Assembly: GCA_905221605.1 (NCBI GenBank)
Contig: CAJNDS010000258.1
Coordinates: 780,092 to 844,091 of the forward strand
Length of the DNA stretch: 64,000 nucleotides
Origin: Symbiodinium natans
Taxonomy: Eukaryota > Sar > Dinophyceae > Suessiales > Symbiodiniaceae
Reading direction: 5' to 3'
Position 1 is the first letter of the stretch; each line of letters begins with the position of its first letter. The position numbers and the translations under genes were made by a program. This document shows, in pieces, positions 12,352 through 24,160 of this stretch. The notes under the pieces are model-generated. The model saw nothing but the letters and a program-made list of their open reading frames with translations, was not told the origin of the DNA and made no database searches.

Positions 12352-14690
12352 GTACTTGTTCGAGGCCACGAAGATGCATCTAGCTGCCCACATGCAAATT
12401 ATCCAACACGCGCATCCATAAGGTTCTTGCAAATCAAGACTCACTGCGGTTGATGCTGAATCATCTGGATTCAGAAGTTGGTTGAGATATGTTGAGACAA
12501 AGGCAGAGATGGGTAAGACCTGCTGAACATATGGCATATACTCCCGCGTTCCTGCAGCGCAAGCCCCGACTGGAATGCCCTTGAAACCTGGAAACCAAAT
12601 TTACCCAAACTATGAACCAGGCGAATGCCATGCTTGTAGAGTCCTTCCTGAACGTCAAGCGTTCCTTGGGATCAGAGGCGGGCTTTTCAACTCAGAGGTT
12701 GTGCGACGTCGCAGGTGCCGGGATGGCAGAAAACGTAAAAAAAAACAGAATCGCGATGAAATGCAGGAGTGACTTTGGGGCTGTAATACTTGTTGATTGG
12801 ACGGAGGCGGCTAGAAGATCGAAGACACGCCCCAGAATCCAAACCCGCTTTGTACTTGTTTGTACTCATTGCTTTGTAAAGTCGTTGAGATCGGGCTTTG
12901 CAGGCACCTTCCGAGTCGAGGAGAGAGCTCTCGCAGCAGGGGTCTCTGAGTCGTCAAGGTGATCGATTGCGGATTGAATCGGATGCATGTTGCTCTCCGT
13001 TGAAATGAAGGCGTTGTATTAAAGCGCGAGGTCGCTTCAAGTCAGCATAGGACTTGTTAGTCATGAATTAGGGCACAATGAAAAACAGGCGCCAAAGGGC
13101 ACCTTTCGCCTTTCGCTCCCTGAGGTCGAGCAGCTCACGGCCTCGCGGTATTGAGCAAGGCAGTGATAGCTGGCATCTCAGTGACCGACCCAAGCTGCTG
13201 TTGCCTTTCATGCCTCTTTGTCCACTAAGAAGAAGGCGCTGCAAGGCCTCAAGAATCTCAAAAGGCCTGCAAGGTACCGACCGGGACACTGCACGGCCAG
13301 GGCCTCGTGGCAGAAATCTCGGAGATGGGAGTTGCAACTGGCACCGAGGCAGCTTCCAGAAAGCAGGCTACCAGGCAGCGGGGCCATGTTTGCATACAAG
13401 CTTCAACTGCGGATCCCCAAATGGCTGCAGGCCAAAAGTTCAGGGGAAGGCCATGCTTTTGTGAACAACCCCCCTCCGCGACAAGTCTCCAACGACAAGC
13501 ATGCGACATGTGTATGAAACCTGGGGGTAAGGGAGAGGGGTGGGGAGGTGCTTCTGTCAATCCTTACATCTCAGCCTGAAGCCTTCAATCCTCCTCATCG
13601 ACTCCTCCAAAGTGCAGGTGCTATGCAGCCTGCCTCCAGCTCCTCTCCCGCGTGACCCGTTGGAGAGCGCTTACTCGTGCAGCACAGGTGCTGGCAGAAG
13701 TGACGTTTGAAAACCATGTCATGGTTCGAGCATGTGTTCCGCGCGAGGCAAAACTGCTAGGGCTAATGCTGGGGTTAGGGCGTCTGTCCGCTGTGAAGAT
13801 GGCTTCACCTGTGCGTGTTGTAGGGTTGCGGATGCCAAGCCTCGATCTTAGCGAGCCCAGGCTCCCACGTTAGGATCCTTTTTGAGCACACTTGCAGAAG
13901 TTCGCAGTCATGTTGACCATGTCGCCGGAATTCTCCCAAACCCGAAGCCCAGACACCTTGGAATCTCAAGGGCATTCTCAAGCCTAGGAAAGCCTTGGTT
14001 ACTGCAGTTTACTGCAACTCCACGAGGCTTATGTGCCAAAGAGCAGAGGTTTCACCAGTTGCGCGTTGCCGAAATCGGCCGCGCAGTGTCCTGCACAGGG
14101 CGAAGGGCGAAAGTGAAAACATTGGTCCGCACAACTGCTTCCAGGTTTAGGTGACAGCTTACTGGCTTGTTCAAAGGTTTGAGGCCTTGAGACCTACGTT
14201 GGTTAGGCGATGGGCGATGCGGCAGGAGGGGCAGCTGCTTGAAATGAAGAACAGAAGCCCACTGCTTCCAACAACCCATGTCAGCCCATCTGATACCTGC
14301 CGACAGAGTAAGCTCCCAGACTTTGTTCGGGGCGTGGCTGGTTCTCCGGTGTGCCTTGCGAACCAACAGTCCGAAGCGCTGAAACTGTTGGCTCAGGCCT
14401 TCCAAGCCTGACAACCCAAAACCGCTTCAACCGGAAAAAACCCCAAACACCCAGCGCAAGTGCTGCCAGCGCAACCCAATGGAGCTGCCCAGAGCTACAC
14501 CCCCAAGCCTCGTACAAGCTCTGTAGAGCCGTCCGTTGCCTGCCATGGAGACCGTAAATCGCTTGCCGCGACCCGAGGACTCGTCCTCCGTGGGCTTTTT
14601 TCTTGGGCACATGTCATCAAGTGCTTCAGACGTTGGGGGGTTGATGGGTTGCCGCGACTTTGTTGAAAGATAAAAGACTCCTTGACACAG
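12352..14690. other. stretch without a firm gene
   Basis: Only short open frames are seen. 13631-13690 follows a CAG acceptor and reads VLCSLPPAPLPRDPLESAYS, a possible small exon. Nothing else is distinctive. Confidence 0.3.
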
Positions 14691-16099
14691 GACCCGGCCG
14701 CCCTGGAGCGTTTGGTGGAGGCCTGGAAGAATGCAGCAGGGGACCTTCCGCAAATTGGGGCTTTCGGCAGGCACAACGGGTCCTCTGCGCGCGCGCCGTG
14801 AGCGAGGAGGCTGCGGTTGGGAAGTTGTATCCTTCTTGCGAGAAAAACCATGGTCTCACAGTCCGGTGTACATTGGAAGATATTGGAAGCATTGGACAGC
14901 ATTGGATACTTTTTTTCGGTGTCCGGTTGACACGTGGGATTGAGGCTAGGACCTGGTGCCATACAATGAACCTCAAGCTAGCGTCATTTTGCAAAGCAGG
15001 ACATCCTACTCTGGTCGATGCTCCGGGATCCAGGTTTCGCCGGGGTTGCTGGCCTGCAGGACTGTCAGCACGCGCTGTCGCTGCTCCTGGAACTGTCCAA
15101 GCCGGTGGAGGTCGGAGACCCCGTTAAGGGAGCGAGAAGTGTAGAATGTAGAAAAAAATCGGGAAGGGAGCAAGAGATGGGCCTGATGACATGCTGGGGT
15201 GGGGATGGATGGAACGAGTGCTACATGACATTTGAAGGTTTACGGTGGGCAAGCTAGGTGAACTCTTCCTTGAACGTGACACCATCTCAGCAGGTCTATG
15301 CAGGTCTCAGCGTCACGATTTTATTTGACCCAAGCCCTCCCGTCTAGTTCGGTACCAGGGCTTGCCTGAGTTGCCTGCACTATGGCTGGACGTCGGGCAT
15401 CGATAAGTCAAACTGTATGCTTATGACGTGAAAAAAAGAAGGTGGTGCTGAGAATGGAGCAATGTTCTTCCGGAAGGTTTGAGTGAGGGTGTCTTGCACC
15501 AATCACCCGAATTTCCGAAAACGCTTCAAACCCGCGATGTCCGGTGAGCTCATGAGGTTCTAAATGCTTCAAATCTCTCTGCATATCCATGGCTGGTGAA
15601 GTATAAACGGAACACATAAGATCGGGGAATGTTCGGAATGAGTAAACTAACGAAGCTCATGCGAAAGGAGGAGGGCTTTGGCTACTCGCCGGCTCTGCTG
15701 ACGGTCGCATCGCTTTACGAAAGCGGTTTCGCTCCCTGGTCGCGCCCAAGGGGGAAAATTCGAGTTTTCAGGCTTTTTGGTGGTGTTGTTCGGGTTGTTA
15801 GAGAGGGTTCATGAGCTTTACCCATCCCTTCCTCCTTGTAGTTCTGGCCCTCAGTGATCGCAGTATTGCACTCGTTCCAGCCCTGCCACTCTGAGGAGCC
15901 TGGCATCTCACGCGACCCTGCGCAAGCAGCCAGGCACTGGCAGATGGATGCGCAGTGTAGGCGACAAGCACACGAGATTGCTGAGTTTCGTTTGCTGGTC
16001 CTTGCACATCTGAGCAGCAGGTGCTACTTGGCCCTGCTTGAAAGCCAGATTCCTGCTGGAACGCTGGGACAAGAGCTTGTTGAGGAGGCGCGGCCTTGA
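14691..16099 (+). CDS. unrecognised multi-exon protein
   Basis: Three + strand pieces look coding and sit behind AG acceptors. They are 14691-14770 (DPAALERLVEAWKNAAGDLP), 15000-15126 (LRDPGFAGVAGLQDCQHALS, then LLLELSKPVEVGDPVKG) and about 15895-16099 (DPAQAARHWQMDAQCRRQAH onward, ending in a TGA at 16099). The composition is helical and charged with no membrane segment. I could not match it to a family, and exon phases were not all reconciled, so the grouping into one gene rests on proximity and orientation only. A start codon was not found. The pieces may belong to two genes. Confidence 0.4.
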
Positions 16100-16463
16100 G
16101 GTTGCGCTCCCACTTGAGGGTGCAGACTCCAGATTCAGGGAAGTTCGGACCACCAGATTCAGGAGATCGCACATGGACTTCCGACGTGGCTTCCGGAAAC
16201 AATGACTGCGTGAAGGGTAGTGTCATCTTCGCAGCGCAAGGTCACAACTAAAAACGCCACATATCAGCATGCCTGCAAACGGTTTCCTGTATGATACCCA
16301 CACATACAACGCAAATCATATGCTTGTTACAGAGTCATTGGGTGAGCGGTGTCGGTTTCAGGAAGTTGTGCGGCTCTCGATGTAGGCGCTTGGCCCAAGC
16401 CTACTGCAGCATCGGAGGCAGTTCCCGTCTTGGGTTGGTCGGGAAGTGGTCTCATGTTGCGCC

Positions 16464-18062
16464 ATGATATCTGGTGTGGTTATGGTTGCTGCAGGTTGGG
16501 AGCATGTGGCTCTAGCATGGGCAAGTCTTCGAACATTGCGGAGTGTAGGCTGTCGATGGCCAGGTCAGCTGTGGCACTTGGGGAGGAAAAGCATCACGAA
16601 AGAAGTGGAGCTTCTGTTCCGACGCGAGCTTGACGTTGAGCCTGTGGACGTGCATGCAGCTGCCAGGAAGGACCCTCGCTTGTCACAGTCGAGCTTATTG
16701 AGCCTTGTGCCAATGGACCAAGACGAGGCGGAAGTGCACTGTTTGAAAGGAGATCCTGTCGCATACTACCTGGCGCCAGTTGCAGTGCACCTGAGCAACT
16801 TCTCGCGCGTTTTGCTCATGTTCCCAGATTGGGTTGCCTTTGAAGATGTTTGTGTTGACTTGGCATGGTTGCGAGATGGAACCAGCGCCTTCTTTCATGC
16901 AGGCAGTGCGCGTGTACGGGACCTTGCATACTATCCGCGGGCATGGTTGTCTGCTGGCCTCTCCGAGCTCGAAGAAGAGTCGGAAGAGTGGGAGGTGGAC
17001 GAGTCTGTACTTTTCCTGGACAAGGCCCAGTGTCCGTCCGGTGCTTTGGTGGTGTTGGATCTAGTTTCCAGCAACGTCCGCACCGGTCTTTTTCCATGTG
17101 GCACGCAAGCATACTGGCGTGTGGCATGGGAGCTGGCAGGCTGTTCCTGGACCTTTTCTCGCTTCCTGCCTGCACTTCTCGGTTTCACTACAGATGGTGA
17201 CTTCATGGGGTGCGGGCGCGGCGCTCGAGACACTTCTGATGGACGTTTGCTTGGGGTACATGTTCAGTGGGCAAAATACTATTGGTTGAGTCGACCGTCC
17301 CGGCATGTACCCATAGTTGTGGACCAGGCTTTGCTGACACTGGGTCCTGTGTGGGATGCGGAGAACAGCAGGTTGCTTGCGATTGGCTTCATGAACTATG
17401 CGAATTTCCACTTTGTGCGTTATGCGAATTGCAGCCAGTGCTCCTTGATGCACCTGAGAGAGGTCATGAAGGGGTCCTTCTCTTCATGGGTGGCCGTGTG
17501 GTCAGATGCTTGGAGGGAGGCTTTCACCGCTGTCGCGAGCTGCCCGGAGGACGGCATCGATGTGTGCTGGGCTGCGCCTGATGCACAGAGCTGTCCTCCA
17601 CGCCCCTGCACCTTGGTGGGAGTGACAGAGGCCGATCTGGAGGCTCCTTGGGAGGAGCCCCTGGATGTTCACGAGCTGCCACTACCGTTGCCACAGAGCG
17701 TCGAAGAGCTCTGGGCCCACACGGGCTATGCAAAGGCCCAGCACTGGCAACGGCTGCTACGCCTCTGCTGTGAGCACACTGAGTCCATAGAGCCCATCCC
17801 CATAGCAACCTCTGAGATCTCCAACGTGGCGGGCCCTACACGGGTTCCTGACAGCTTGGAGGGCTGTGATAATGCCAGCACCAGGGTCTCTACACACCTG
17901 TCGGAGATCGTGAAGCTCTTTGGCTCCTTGGCAGAGCTGGTCGTGGCCACCTTGGAGGTCCCCGAAAGCAAGGAGCCGCATTGCTTGCGCACGTGTCAGC
18001 TTGCTTGCTCGCGGCAGGATGTCAGCACATGTCAGCACCGAACCGTACTGAACCCACTATAG
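16464..18062 (+). CDS. long uninterrupted reading frame, unknown protein (~533 aa)
   Basis: From the first ATG at 16464 the frame stays open for 533 codons; it is actually open from 16386, just after a TAG at 16383. A frame this long is very unlikely by chance here, and the neighbouring genes are cut into small exons, so this gene stands out as intron-poor. The protein has an acidic patch (ELEEESEEWEVDE, around residue 170), many Trp, Cys and Phe residues through the middle, and a Ser/Thr/Cys-rich end. I see no signal peptide, clear membrane helix or catalytic motif that I can name. A position 5' of a SAM methyltransferase on the same strand gives no functional hint. It may be an intron-poor retrocopy or a large exon of a longer gene. 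Minus-strand frames over the same span are shadows. Confidence 0.6.
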   Translation: MISGVVMVAAGWEHVALAWASLRTLRSVGCRWPGQLWHLGRKSITKEVELLFRRELDVEPVDVHAAARKDPRLSQSSLLSLVPMDQDEAEVHCLKGDPVAYYLAPVAVHLSNFSRVLLMFPDWVAFEDVCVDLAWLRDGTSAFFHAGSARVRDLAYYPRAWLSAGLSELEEESEEWEVDESVLFLDKAQCPSGALVVLDLVSSNVRTGLFPCGTQAYWRVAWELAGCSWTFSRFLPALLGFTTDGDFMGCGRGARDTSDGRLLGVHVQWAKYYWLSRPSRHVPIVVDQALLTLGPVWDAENSRLLAIGFMNYANFHFVRYANCSQCSLMHLREVMKGSFSSWVAVWSDAWREAFTAVASCPEDGIDVCWAAPDAQSCPPRPCTLVGVTEADLEAPWEEPLDVHELPLPLPQSVEELWAHTGYAKAQHWQRLLRLCCEHTESIEPIPIATSEISNVAGPTRVPDSLEGCDNASTRVSTHLSEIVKLFGSLAELVVATLEVPESKEPHCLRTCQLACSRQDVSTCQHRTVLNPL

Positions 18063-18626
18063 ATCCAGTAGTAGTATAGTGTTCAGCAAGTCCCAGTCCA
18101 GGCACCAAACAGTACAAGACCACGACGAATACCTAGCACGCGTCACGCACTCACTGTGTTTCAGGTACCACAGGCGAAGGCAGTTCTGCACTTCACCATG
18201 ATCACACGCGTGCCTGCAGCGGCAGCGCGATTTCGAACCAGTGCTCCTGGCTTCGTGAGGAGCATGCGCACAGGACTGGGAGCCTGACACGTGCGTGCGC
18301 GCGGGACTGAGGTGGGAGCGATTTCGAAAGTCGCGAAGTGCCACTCCCCTTATGAACACCGAACTACTCAAGCGCTAAAATGTGCTGGCGAGAGCCACGG
18401 ATTCTGTCGCAAATGCCGAAATGGCACGTGATCTGGCGCCGTGTGACATCATTCGGGGTGTTTCCTCAAGAAGATCATCGAAACCTATGAATCCTACATC
18501 GAAAGTGGCACTCTGCCACACCCTCTGGGCTCCATGAGTGCCAGTAGTCTCGGTAGAGCGGGATCTAAAGCTTCCTCGGGCACTTCTACGCCAATATTGC
18601 TTGAAGTTTTCTAGGAGGAGCTTGCT

Positions 18627-19956
18627 GTGCTGTGGCAGCTGGTGGAGGGTCAAGCGCAGCAACTGCAGTCGAATGACCCTGTAGCGCCTGTGTTCCTGAA
18701 AGCCGCCGTCGCCCGATTTTGGAACAGCTTCAGGGTTTCCCGCATCCGTGCGGCCCTTCTCGCTGAGCCTTTGGACTATGGGGAGCTGTGGGCGGCCGTC
18801 TTCCACTTCAGTGCACAGAGCAGCGTTTGGTTCAGTCTCCTCCATGGTGCGCAAATCGAGTCCGGAACCTGCCGTGCTCGCATTGCGGGCCCTGCGAGCG
18901 GTCCTGCGAGCGGCCCTGCGAACGGCATCCCCATGCCGGGCATGTCTGCAGCGCGCCTGGCGCCAGGGCTTGGCTACGAGATTCCCATGGCGTTCTCCCG
19001 GCTGTTGAAGCATTTGGTCGAAGATGTAGGCGGCGAGGGCTTCAAGAACTTCAAGCTCCGCGCTGTGGCAGTCGGGAGCGGCGGGAGCGGGTTCTTACCT
19101 TTCTCTGAGGCTTTACTCTCAGAGCCTCGCCTGGAGCTCCTCATCGTCGATGCTTCTGAGCATGCGAAGCAGGAGAGGCCTCAACAGTTTTACTAAGAGT
19201 TTCACTTAGACGCAATTCGTTTCTAAGAGTAGCGGCAGCTGTTGTCATGTGTTGTGCTGTGTTTCCCGAGGTTGCGCGGTCCCTCCTGCCGAAGCAAAAC
19301 ACTGGTTCCAGGCGGCTGGCGCCGCTTTGGGGAAAACGCCAAGTCCTCATGTCCACCGACAGAAGCTCGGCTTCCTCAGCCGCTCCCAGCATGTTTCTTT
19401 TTGGAGCTCAGATCATAGGTGTCGGATCAGACTGGGAATTCACAAAGAGTGCAGCTTGGAGCAAGGATCGAATCAGAGCATGTCCGCATGGTGTAAGCAT
19501 CTCCTGTCATGAACCATCTGATCTCTCATGAGAACAGAGTCCGACTCCTCGACGCAGCGGAACCTGCGGAGGGAAGCAGCATCAAACCGAATCAAACCTC
19601 GAAGGCCCGCAAGAGGACCCTGACATGAACCCGGGAAGTCAAAGAGAACAATCACACAAACAGGCCCTTCAGGGCCTTTGGTAATTCCTGCGACAAGCCC
19701 AGGTGTCACTGCCAGCTCATGGATTCAAGATGCCTCTCTGGATCTGGTTTGCATCGATGCTGACCACAGCTATGATGCCATAAAGGCTGACCTTTTAGCC
19801 TGGGCACCCAAACTTCGCAAGGGAAGAATTCTTAGTGGCCTGGGCTACAGCAGCTCTTTCCCAAATGTGGTCCACGCGGTGCGCGAGTTCGTCGATGGCA
19901 ACACTCACATGTTCTGGTTGGGACCTGACTCCTTGTGGTTCACGCGTGTGCATTGA
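18627..19956 (+). CDS. class I SAM-dependent methyltransferase, multi-exon
   Basis: The C-terminal exon (about 19718-19956, stop TGA) reads LDLVCIDADHSYDAIKADLL, then a W-x-P-K-L-R-K-G segment and FPNVVHAVREFV. This is the hallmark second half of the Methyltransf_24 type of Rossmann methyltransferase, where the acidic ADH motif lies after beta-strand 4. An upstream piece (about 19040-19150) reads KLRAVAVGSGGSGF followed by LSEPRLELLIVDAS, which fits motif I (Gly-rich loop) and the acidic end of beta 2. The frame from 18627 to 19196 is open and probably supplies the N-terminal part. Between 19196 and 19718 at least one exon (perhaps near 19260-19500) must be skipped or joined; I could not fix it. 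The usual HD after the GG in this family is replaced by LG (ILSGLGY), so the exact substrate class is unclear. Substrate unknown. Confidence 0.6.
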
Positions 19957-22211
19957 TCTTGGAAGAAGGATGGTGCGTGCGTAGAGCTTGGGGTTCCTGG
20001 GTGGTAGCCAAGGTCTAGCGACGGGCATCATTGCAGATCTCTCCGCGGTAAGATGCGGTAAGTCCCGCAAGTCCCCCAATGGGTCCCCCAAACTTTCCAA
20101 TCACAAGCCGGCTCGGGTGCTCACTTGTGTTCCGCGATGGTGTTCTCCAAAGATCCCGAGATGTTCTACCACACCGGACCTGGAAGGTCTTCATGATTCA
20201 TGGAACTGCAACCGAAAACATAAACAAGTTCGCGGGCTACGTGTATCTGTCGCAGCTGCTGCGCAACCTCTGAGCCACGCTGAGGGGCTCCAACAGCATG
20301 AGCGCACTCCACCGCCTTTAGGGCCTTGCACCCCTCACAAAAGGCGCCGCCTTCTCCACCCCTCCAGAGAGGCAGAATCGGGGCAGACGTGAGAGTAAGT
20401 CCTCGGCCTGTCGAGGCTGCCACGCAGCTCTGTGGCTTGGTGAAGGCAGGTTTCTCCAGTTTTTGGCCGACGGCCACTAGCTTTCATTCAGGAGGAGGAG
20501 GGTACTGGTAGCTATCACGGCATATGAGCACGAGCCCACGAAGCTTCGATTTAACTTTCTCGGAGCAACCGTGCCTGCGAGTGCACTGGACAAGTCCCAA
20601 TGCGCCTCCATGCTCCCTTTGGGCAGGCGGGCCAGGCATCCTTCCAGCAGGCAGAGATTCGGCGCGTGGAGGGGATCCTGGACAACTGTGAGGCGAAGTG
20701 CGCTTGAGAATCGGCATCGGCACCCAGTGGCACCGAGTCGGCTTCTGTTGGCTTTCGCACACACTTGTTTTGGTTTCTTGAGCTGGCGAATGCTGGCGTG
20801 CACGGCAGGCCCAACGGGGTGTTGCAGGATGGCTCCGCTTCGCTGCCGCTGAAGCCCAGCGCCTCTGGCTGGAAGCCAACGAAGACCTCGAGGCCGGATA
20901 TTGATGTGTGAGGTGTGGCATGCCCATCTCAGATCCTTTCAGATGAACCAAGCAAACATTTGCAGGTGATTCATAGTGGAAGCTTGTGCTGGAACCTTGT
21001 GCCGCCCAAGACTAGATAGAAGGTTCGTGAGCGCCGGCTCCAGCGCGAAAGGGCCATTCACGAGGTACGTGAATCTCAGCGCCAGGCTCACGGAGTTGAA
21101 TGGTGGTTAGCTTCTGATGTCAGCAGTTTCGTGTGGATGCATAGAGAAGAGTACTGCGCATGCAGCTCCACTTTGTGGCCCTAGCATTCTGGCGGTAGCA
21201 GAAGCTAGGCTCCAACGAGTTGGGGGAAGGTCTAGTGATTTAGTCTAGGGTCGGGGCTTGGGTTGTGGCGTACTTGGCGGTCCCGTCAGGAGCAGCAGCA
21301 GCGAGCGCAGGAAGCGCTACAGGCGGCCGAGGAGCTCAGGCCATGCCCCCGTATTTGGGCTTGCAGAGCAGCCACCGCTTGGAGTAGCGGGAGGCGTTGG
21401 GTTCGGTACACCGCCTTTACCCCATACACCACAGACTCGTTCGTCAATGAGGGAGCCACTAGCAGCTGACGTAGACATGGCAAACCGAAAGCTTATCAAC
21501 AAGTCCTCTGTGTGAAAGAGATCTTTTTGCAAGCTTGGCAAGCTTTGCAAGCTTGGCAAGCTTTGCATGCCAGGCTTCAAGGCAACGATGCTTTTCGGCA
21601 GGGCCAACTCCCTGGCAACGCTGCAGCGAAGCAGCACCTCCTGCAGGCGGGACTCCAGAGGCCTTTTTTGTGGAAAGCTGGTACATTGAATCGCAGACTC
21701 GAGCGATTGGGAAAATTGAGTCCCTGGATGGAGCTTGCGGACTCGACCAACAGACCCGAGAGCAAACTCTGCGTGGCCTTGGCTTTCAACTTCCCATTCC
21801 CTTCTCCAAACACAGCTCTTAGCGTCAGCAGCCGCTGATGGGGCCTGTATACACCCTTAAACCACCTTCATGACCAGGCCGTTCCAAAGTCAACGAACAA
21901 AGCGAATGACAGGAGAAAACTAAAGCTAAGCCAAGGTTGATCGTGTACGCGCAAATCATTCTCTGAGTTCTCACACCCTTCTAGTCCAAGGAAAGTTCGC
22001 GAGCTAACGCTTTTACAAAAAAGAGCACGTTTTGCGGGCGAACGTATATATCATCTGATTCGCGCGCCATGAGTCAATTTGCCTTCCGCGCCCCAACATG
22101 ATCACAGCATCGTACAGTCTTGAGTCCTGAACTTCAGAGTCTTCAACCTCAATGTAGAAGCACTCAAAAAGCGCGGAATCCTGAAGGCCCCAACTCCTTT
22201 AGCAAAGTGCG
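19957..22211. other. stretch with one possible small exon
   Basis: 20626-20703 follows a TTGGGCAG acceptor and reads FQQAEIRRVEGILDNCEAKC before a stop, a plausible exon with a CxxxC pair, but too short to assign. 21529-21567 is a small tandem repeat of an 18-base unit (CAAGCTTGGCAAGCTTTG). Otherwise no gene, RNA or array is apparent. Confidence 0.35.
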
Positions 22212-23860
22212 ATGCACCAGGCCGTGGAGCTTTATGCCGAGGCCATCTGCGCGCTTTCCAGGCATCCTGGTCGAGACACCTGAAATCACCGCAATGCCTC
22301 CGTCCTCTCGCCCAGCAGTGGACTCGCCCCCGGAGGTGCCTTGACGCCGGACTGGCGCAGGTGCCCGATCTGGTGCCTGGCCGGAAAATGTCGATGGGAG
22401 ACGGGGGGTTGGTGTGGAGGAGTCCTTCATGCACACGAACATCTGTTACGTCGGCTCGACCTCCTAAGCCCCGCTACGAGTAGGTCTCATGTCGGGATTT
22501 TGTGCCCCATCCTGACCGGAAACATCGCTGGCAGCCTACGCTTCAAGCAAGGCCCCACCGAAGCCAAACAGCTCTTGTGGTGAGAAACTCCTTGGTGCCA
22601 CAGCTCCACAACCGATTCTGCCGAGGCTGCCGAGGTTACCCGCCAGCGAGGGCTGCTGAGGTCCAACGCAGCGCAGGCGTATTGGGCTTCTGCGTAAAAA
22701 GGCAAGAGAAGCAAGGAAACGAATGTACATAGTTGCGTATAGTTATCATTCTAGCGATGCATATTGATATTAATATTACCAACAAAAAAACACGTAGCAC
22801 GTGTAGATTTATATATAGTCAGACATGCATATGCAGTGTACAGGCCTACATGTGCGTATAGGTGTACTGCATTCCGCTGTCGGGCGTGGCAGAGCTCCAT
22901 TTTCTTCAGGTCGAGCTTTCAGGCCAACGCTGGGCGCAAGCAGCCGTGCTGGCGTCGGCGGCTTTGGAGGAGCCCAAGGGTTCAATGCTCTCCCCTTCCT
23001 TGCTAGGGGTTTCGCAGCTTGACTTCATCGAAGCCGCATCCTTGTAAGTAGGTAGGCAGTACGGTATTATCAGTATGTAGGCAGGAAGGCAGGCAAGAAG
23101 GTAGCTCGATGGGTACGTGGCTTTGAAGTCTGGGGGGAAGATTGATATCGTTGCAGAAAGCTGTCCTTGCAAATCGGCGTAGATACATGTATGAAGCGCG
23201 CGCAACGGGCATGAGGGTGGATGCACAAAGGTCAGTTGCCAGGAAAGATTATGGCGTGTTCCATCCGTTTCCATCCTCATGCAGAACCTCGCCATGCATA
23301 TCATGACAAAAATGATCAAAAAGGCTTGAATGCAGCCCTCAGGGAAGACCGACAGCGTATTGTCATATGCTTGGGGGTGGCGCGGGCCAACGATGGATCC
23401 CGCGGCGACGCAAGCCCTCGGAGTCTCAAGAGACAGTTGAAGGAACGGACACAGAGGAATGGCCAGGAATGGCCAGGAATGGCCAGGCAGATTTAGGTGT
23501 TCAAGACTTAGATCGGCGAGAGCACGGATCTCAGTCGAAGGATGACCCGGCATCTTTGAAGTCGCAGCATCGCCTGGCCAAAGCACAGCTGGGAATGGGC
23601 GACTGGAACAAGGCCTCTGTTGGGCTTCGGCTTAGTTGCAGCGCTGTGTTGAGAGACTTGACTTCGGGAGATTTGGGCCTTGTCAGCCGTCATGTAGAGC
23701 ATGCGCAGATGAACAGTTGTGGAACCGTTGCGACGTCATTGGGGGCCCCTTTCTTGCTGTCTCTCGACGATTTCTTGCACAGGCGGCTGCAACAGTAGAC
23801 CAGGCCTTGCTCGAGCTCAAAGGTGCCTTGGCAACTCATGGCACTCAGAATCTTTGTAGT
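22212..23860 (+). CDS. TPR-repeat protein with carboxylate-clamp-like residues, multi-exon
   Basis: Four separated exon cores assemble into tetratricopeptide repeats. They are about 22212-22269 (MHQAVELYAEAICALSRHP, second helix of repeat 1), 22632-22665 (LLRSNAAQAYW, first helix of repeat 2), 22911-22970 (GQRWAQAAVLASAALEE, second helix of repeat 2) and 23546-23640 (DDPASLKSQHRLAKAQLG then MGDWNKASVGL, repeat 3). The last exon core may be near 23785-23830. The frame can be kept across a GC donor after TAT-TGG (intron start 22666) and an acceptor at 22910. In HSP70/HSP90 co-chaperones a clamp made of Asn in repeat 2 and Lys...Arg in repeat 3 grips the EEVD tail; SNAA and KSQHR here fit that pattern. 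TPR nature is well supported; the co-chaperone reading is inference. The start exon is not identified. Confidence 0.6.
23455..23488. repeat. 10-bp tandem repeat (AATGGCCAGG)
   Basis: Three consecutive copies of a 10-base unit lie in what I read as an intron of the TPR gene, just before its third-repeat exon. Confidence 0.8.
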
Positions 23861-24117
23861 GGCTAGCAGCTCCTACTTCGTTCTTACTGGGGATGAACTC
23901 GGAGATGGTTGGTCATGTCGAAAATCCGGCATTGAGTGTTGCCGGCAAAGAGCGGTGCAGCAACTGCATACGGTTCTCGGCATACACTGCGCCAGCGTAT
24001 GCTGCGTTCTGAGCAGGATAAAAATTATATTCCCAACCCCCCACCTCCTCCCATTTGGACAAGTCATGTGAGCGAGCGGCAAAATTCAAAGCTGCTGCCG
24101 CGGCTTTGCAGCTGTTG

Positions 24118-24154
24118 TTATCGCTTTTGGTATTTCGCGTTATCGCAGGCCAGC
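24118..24154. repeat. left copy of 37-bp direct repeat bracketing a minisatellite
   Basis: This 37-base segment (starts TTATCGCTTTTGGTA, ends ATCGCAGGCCAGC) recurs in the same orientation at 24824-24860 with two mismatches. The minisatellite lies exactly between the two copies. Confidence 0.9.
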
Positions 24155-24160
24155 ATATCA

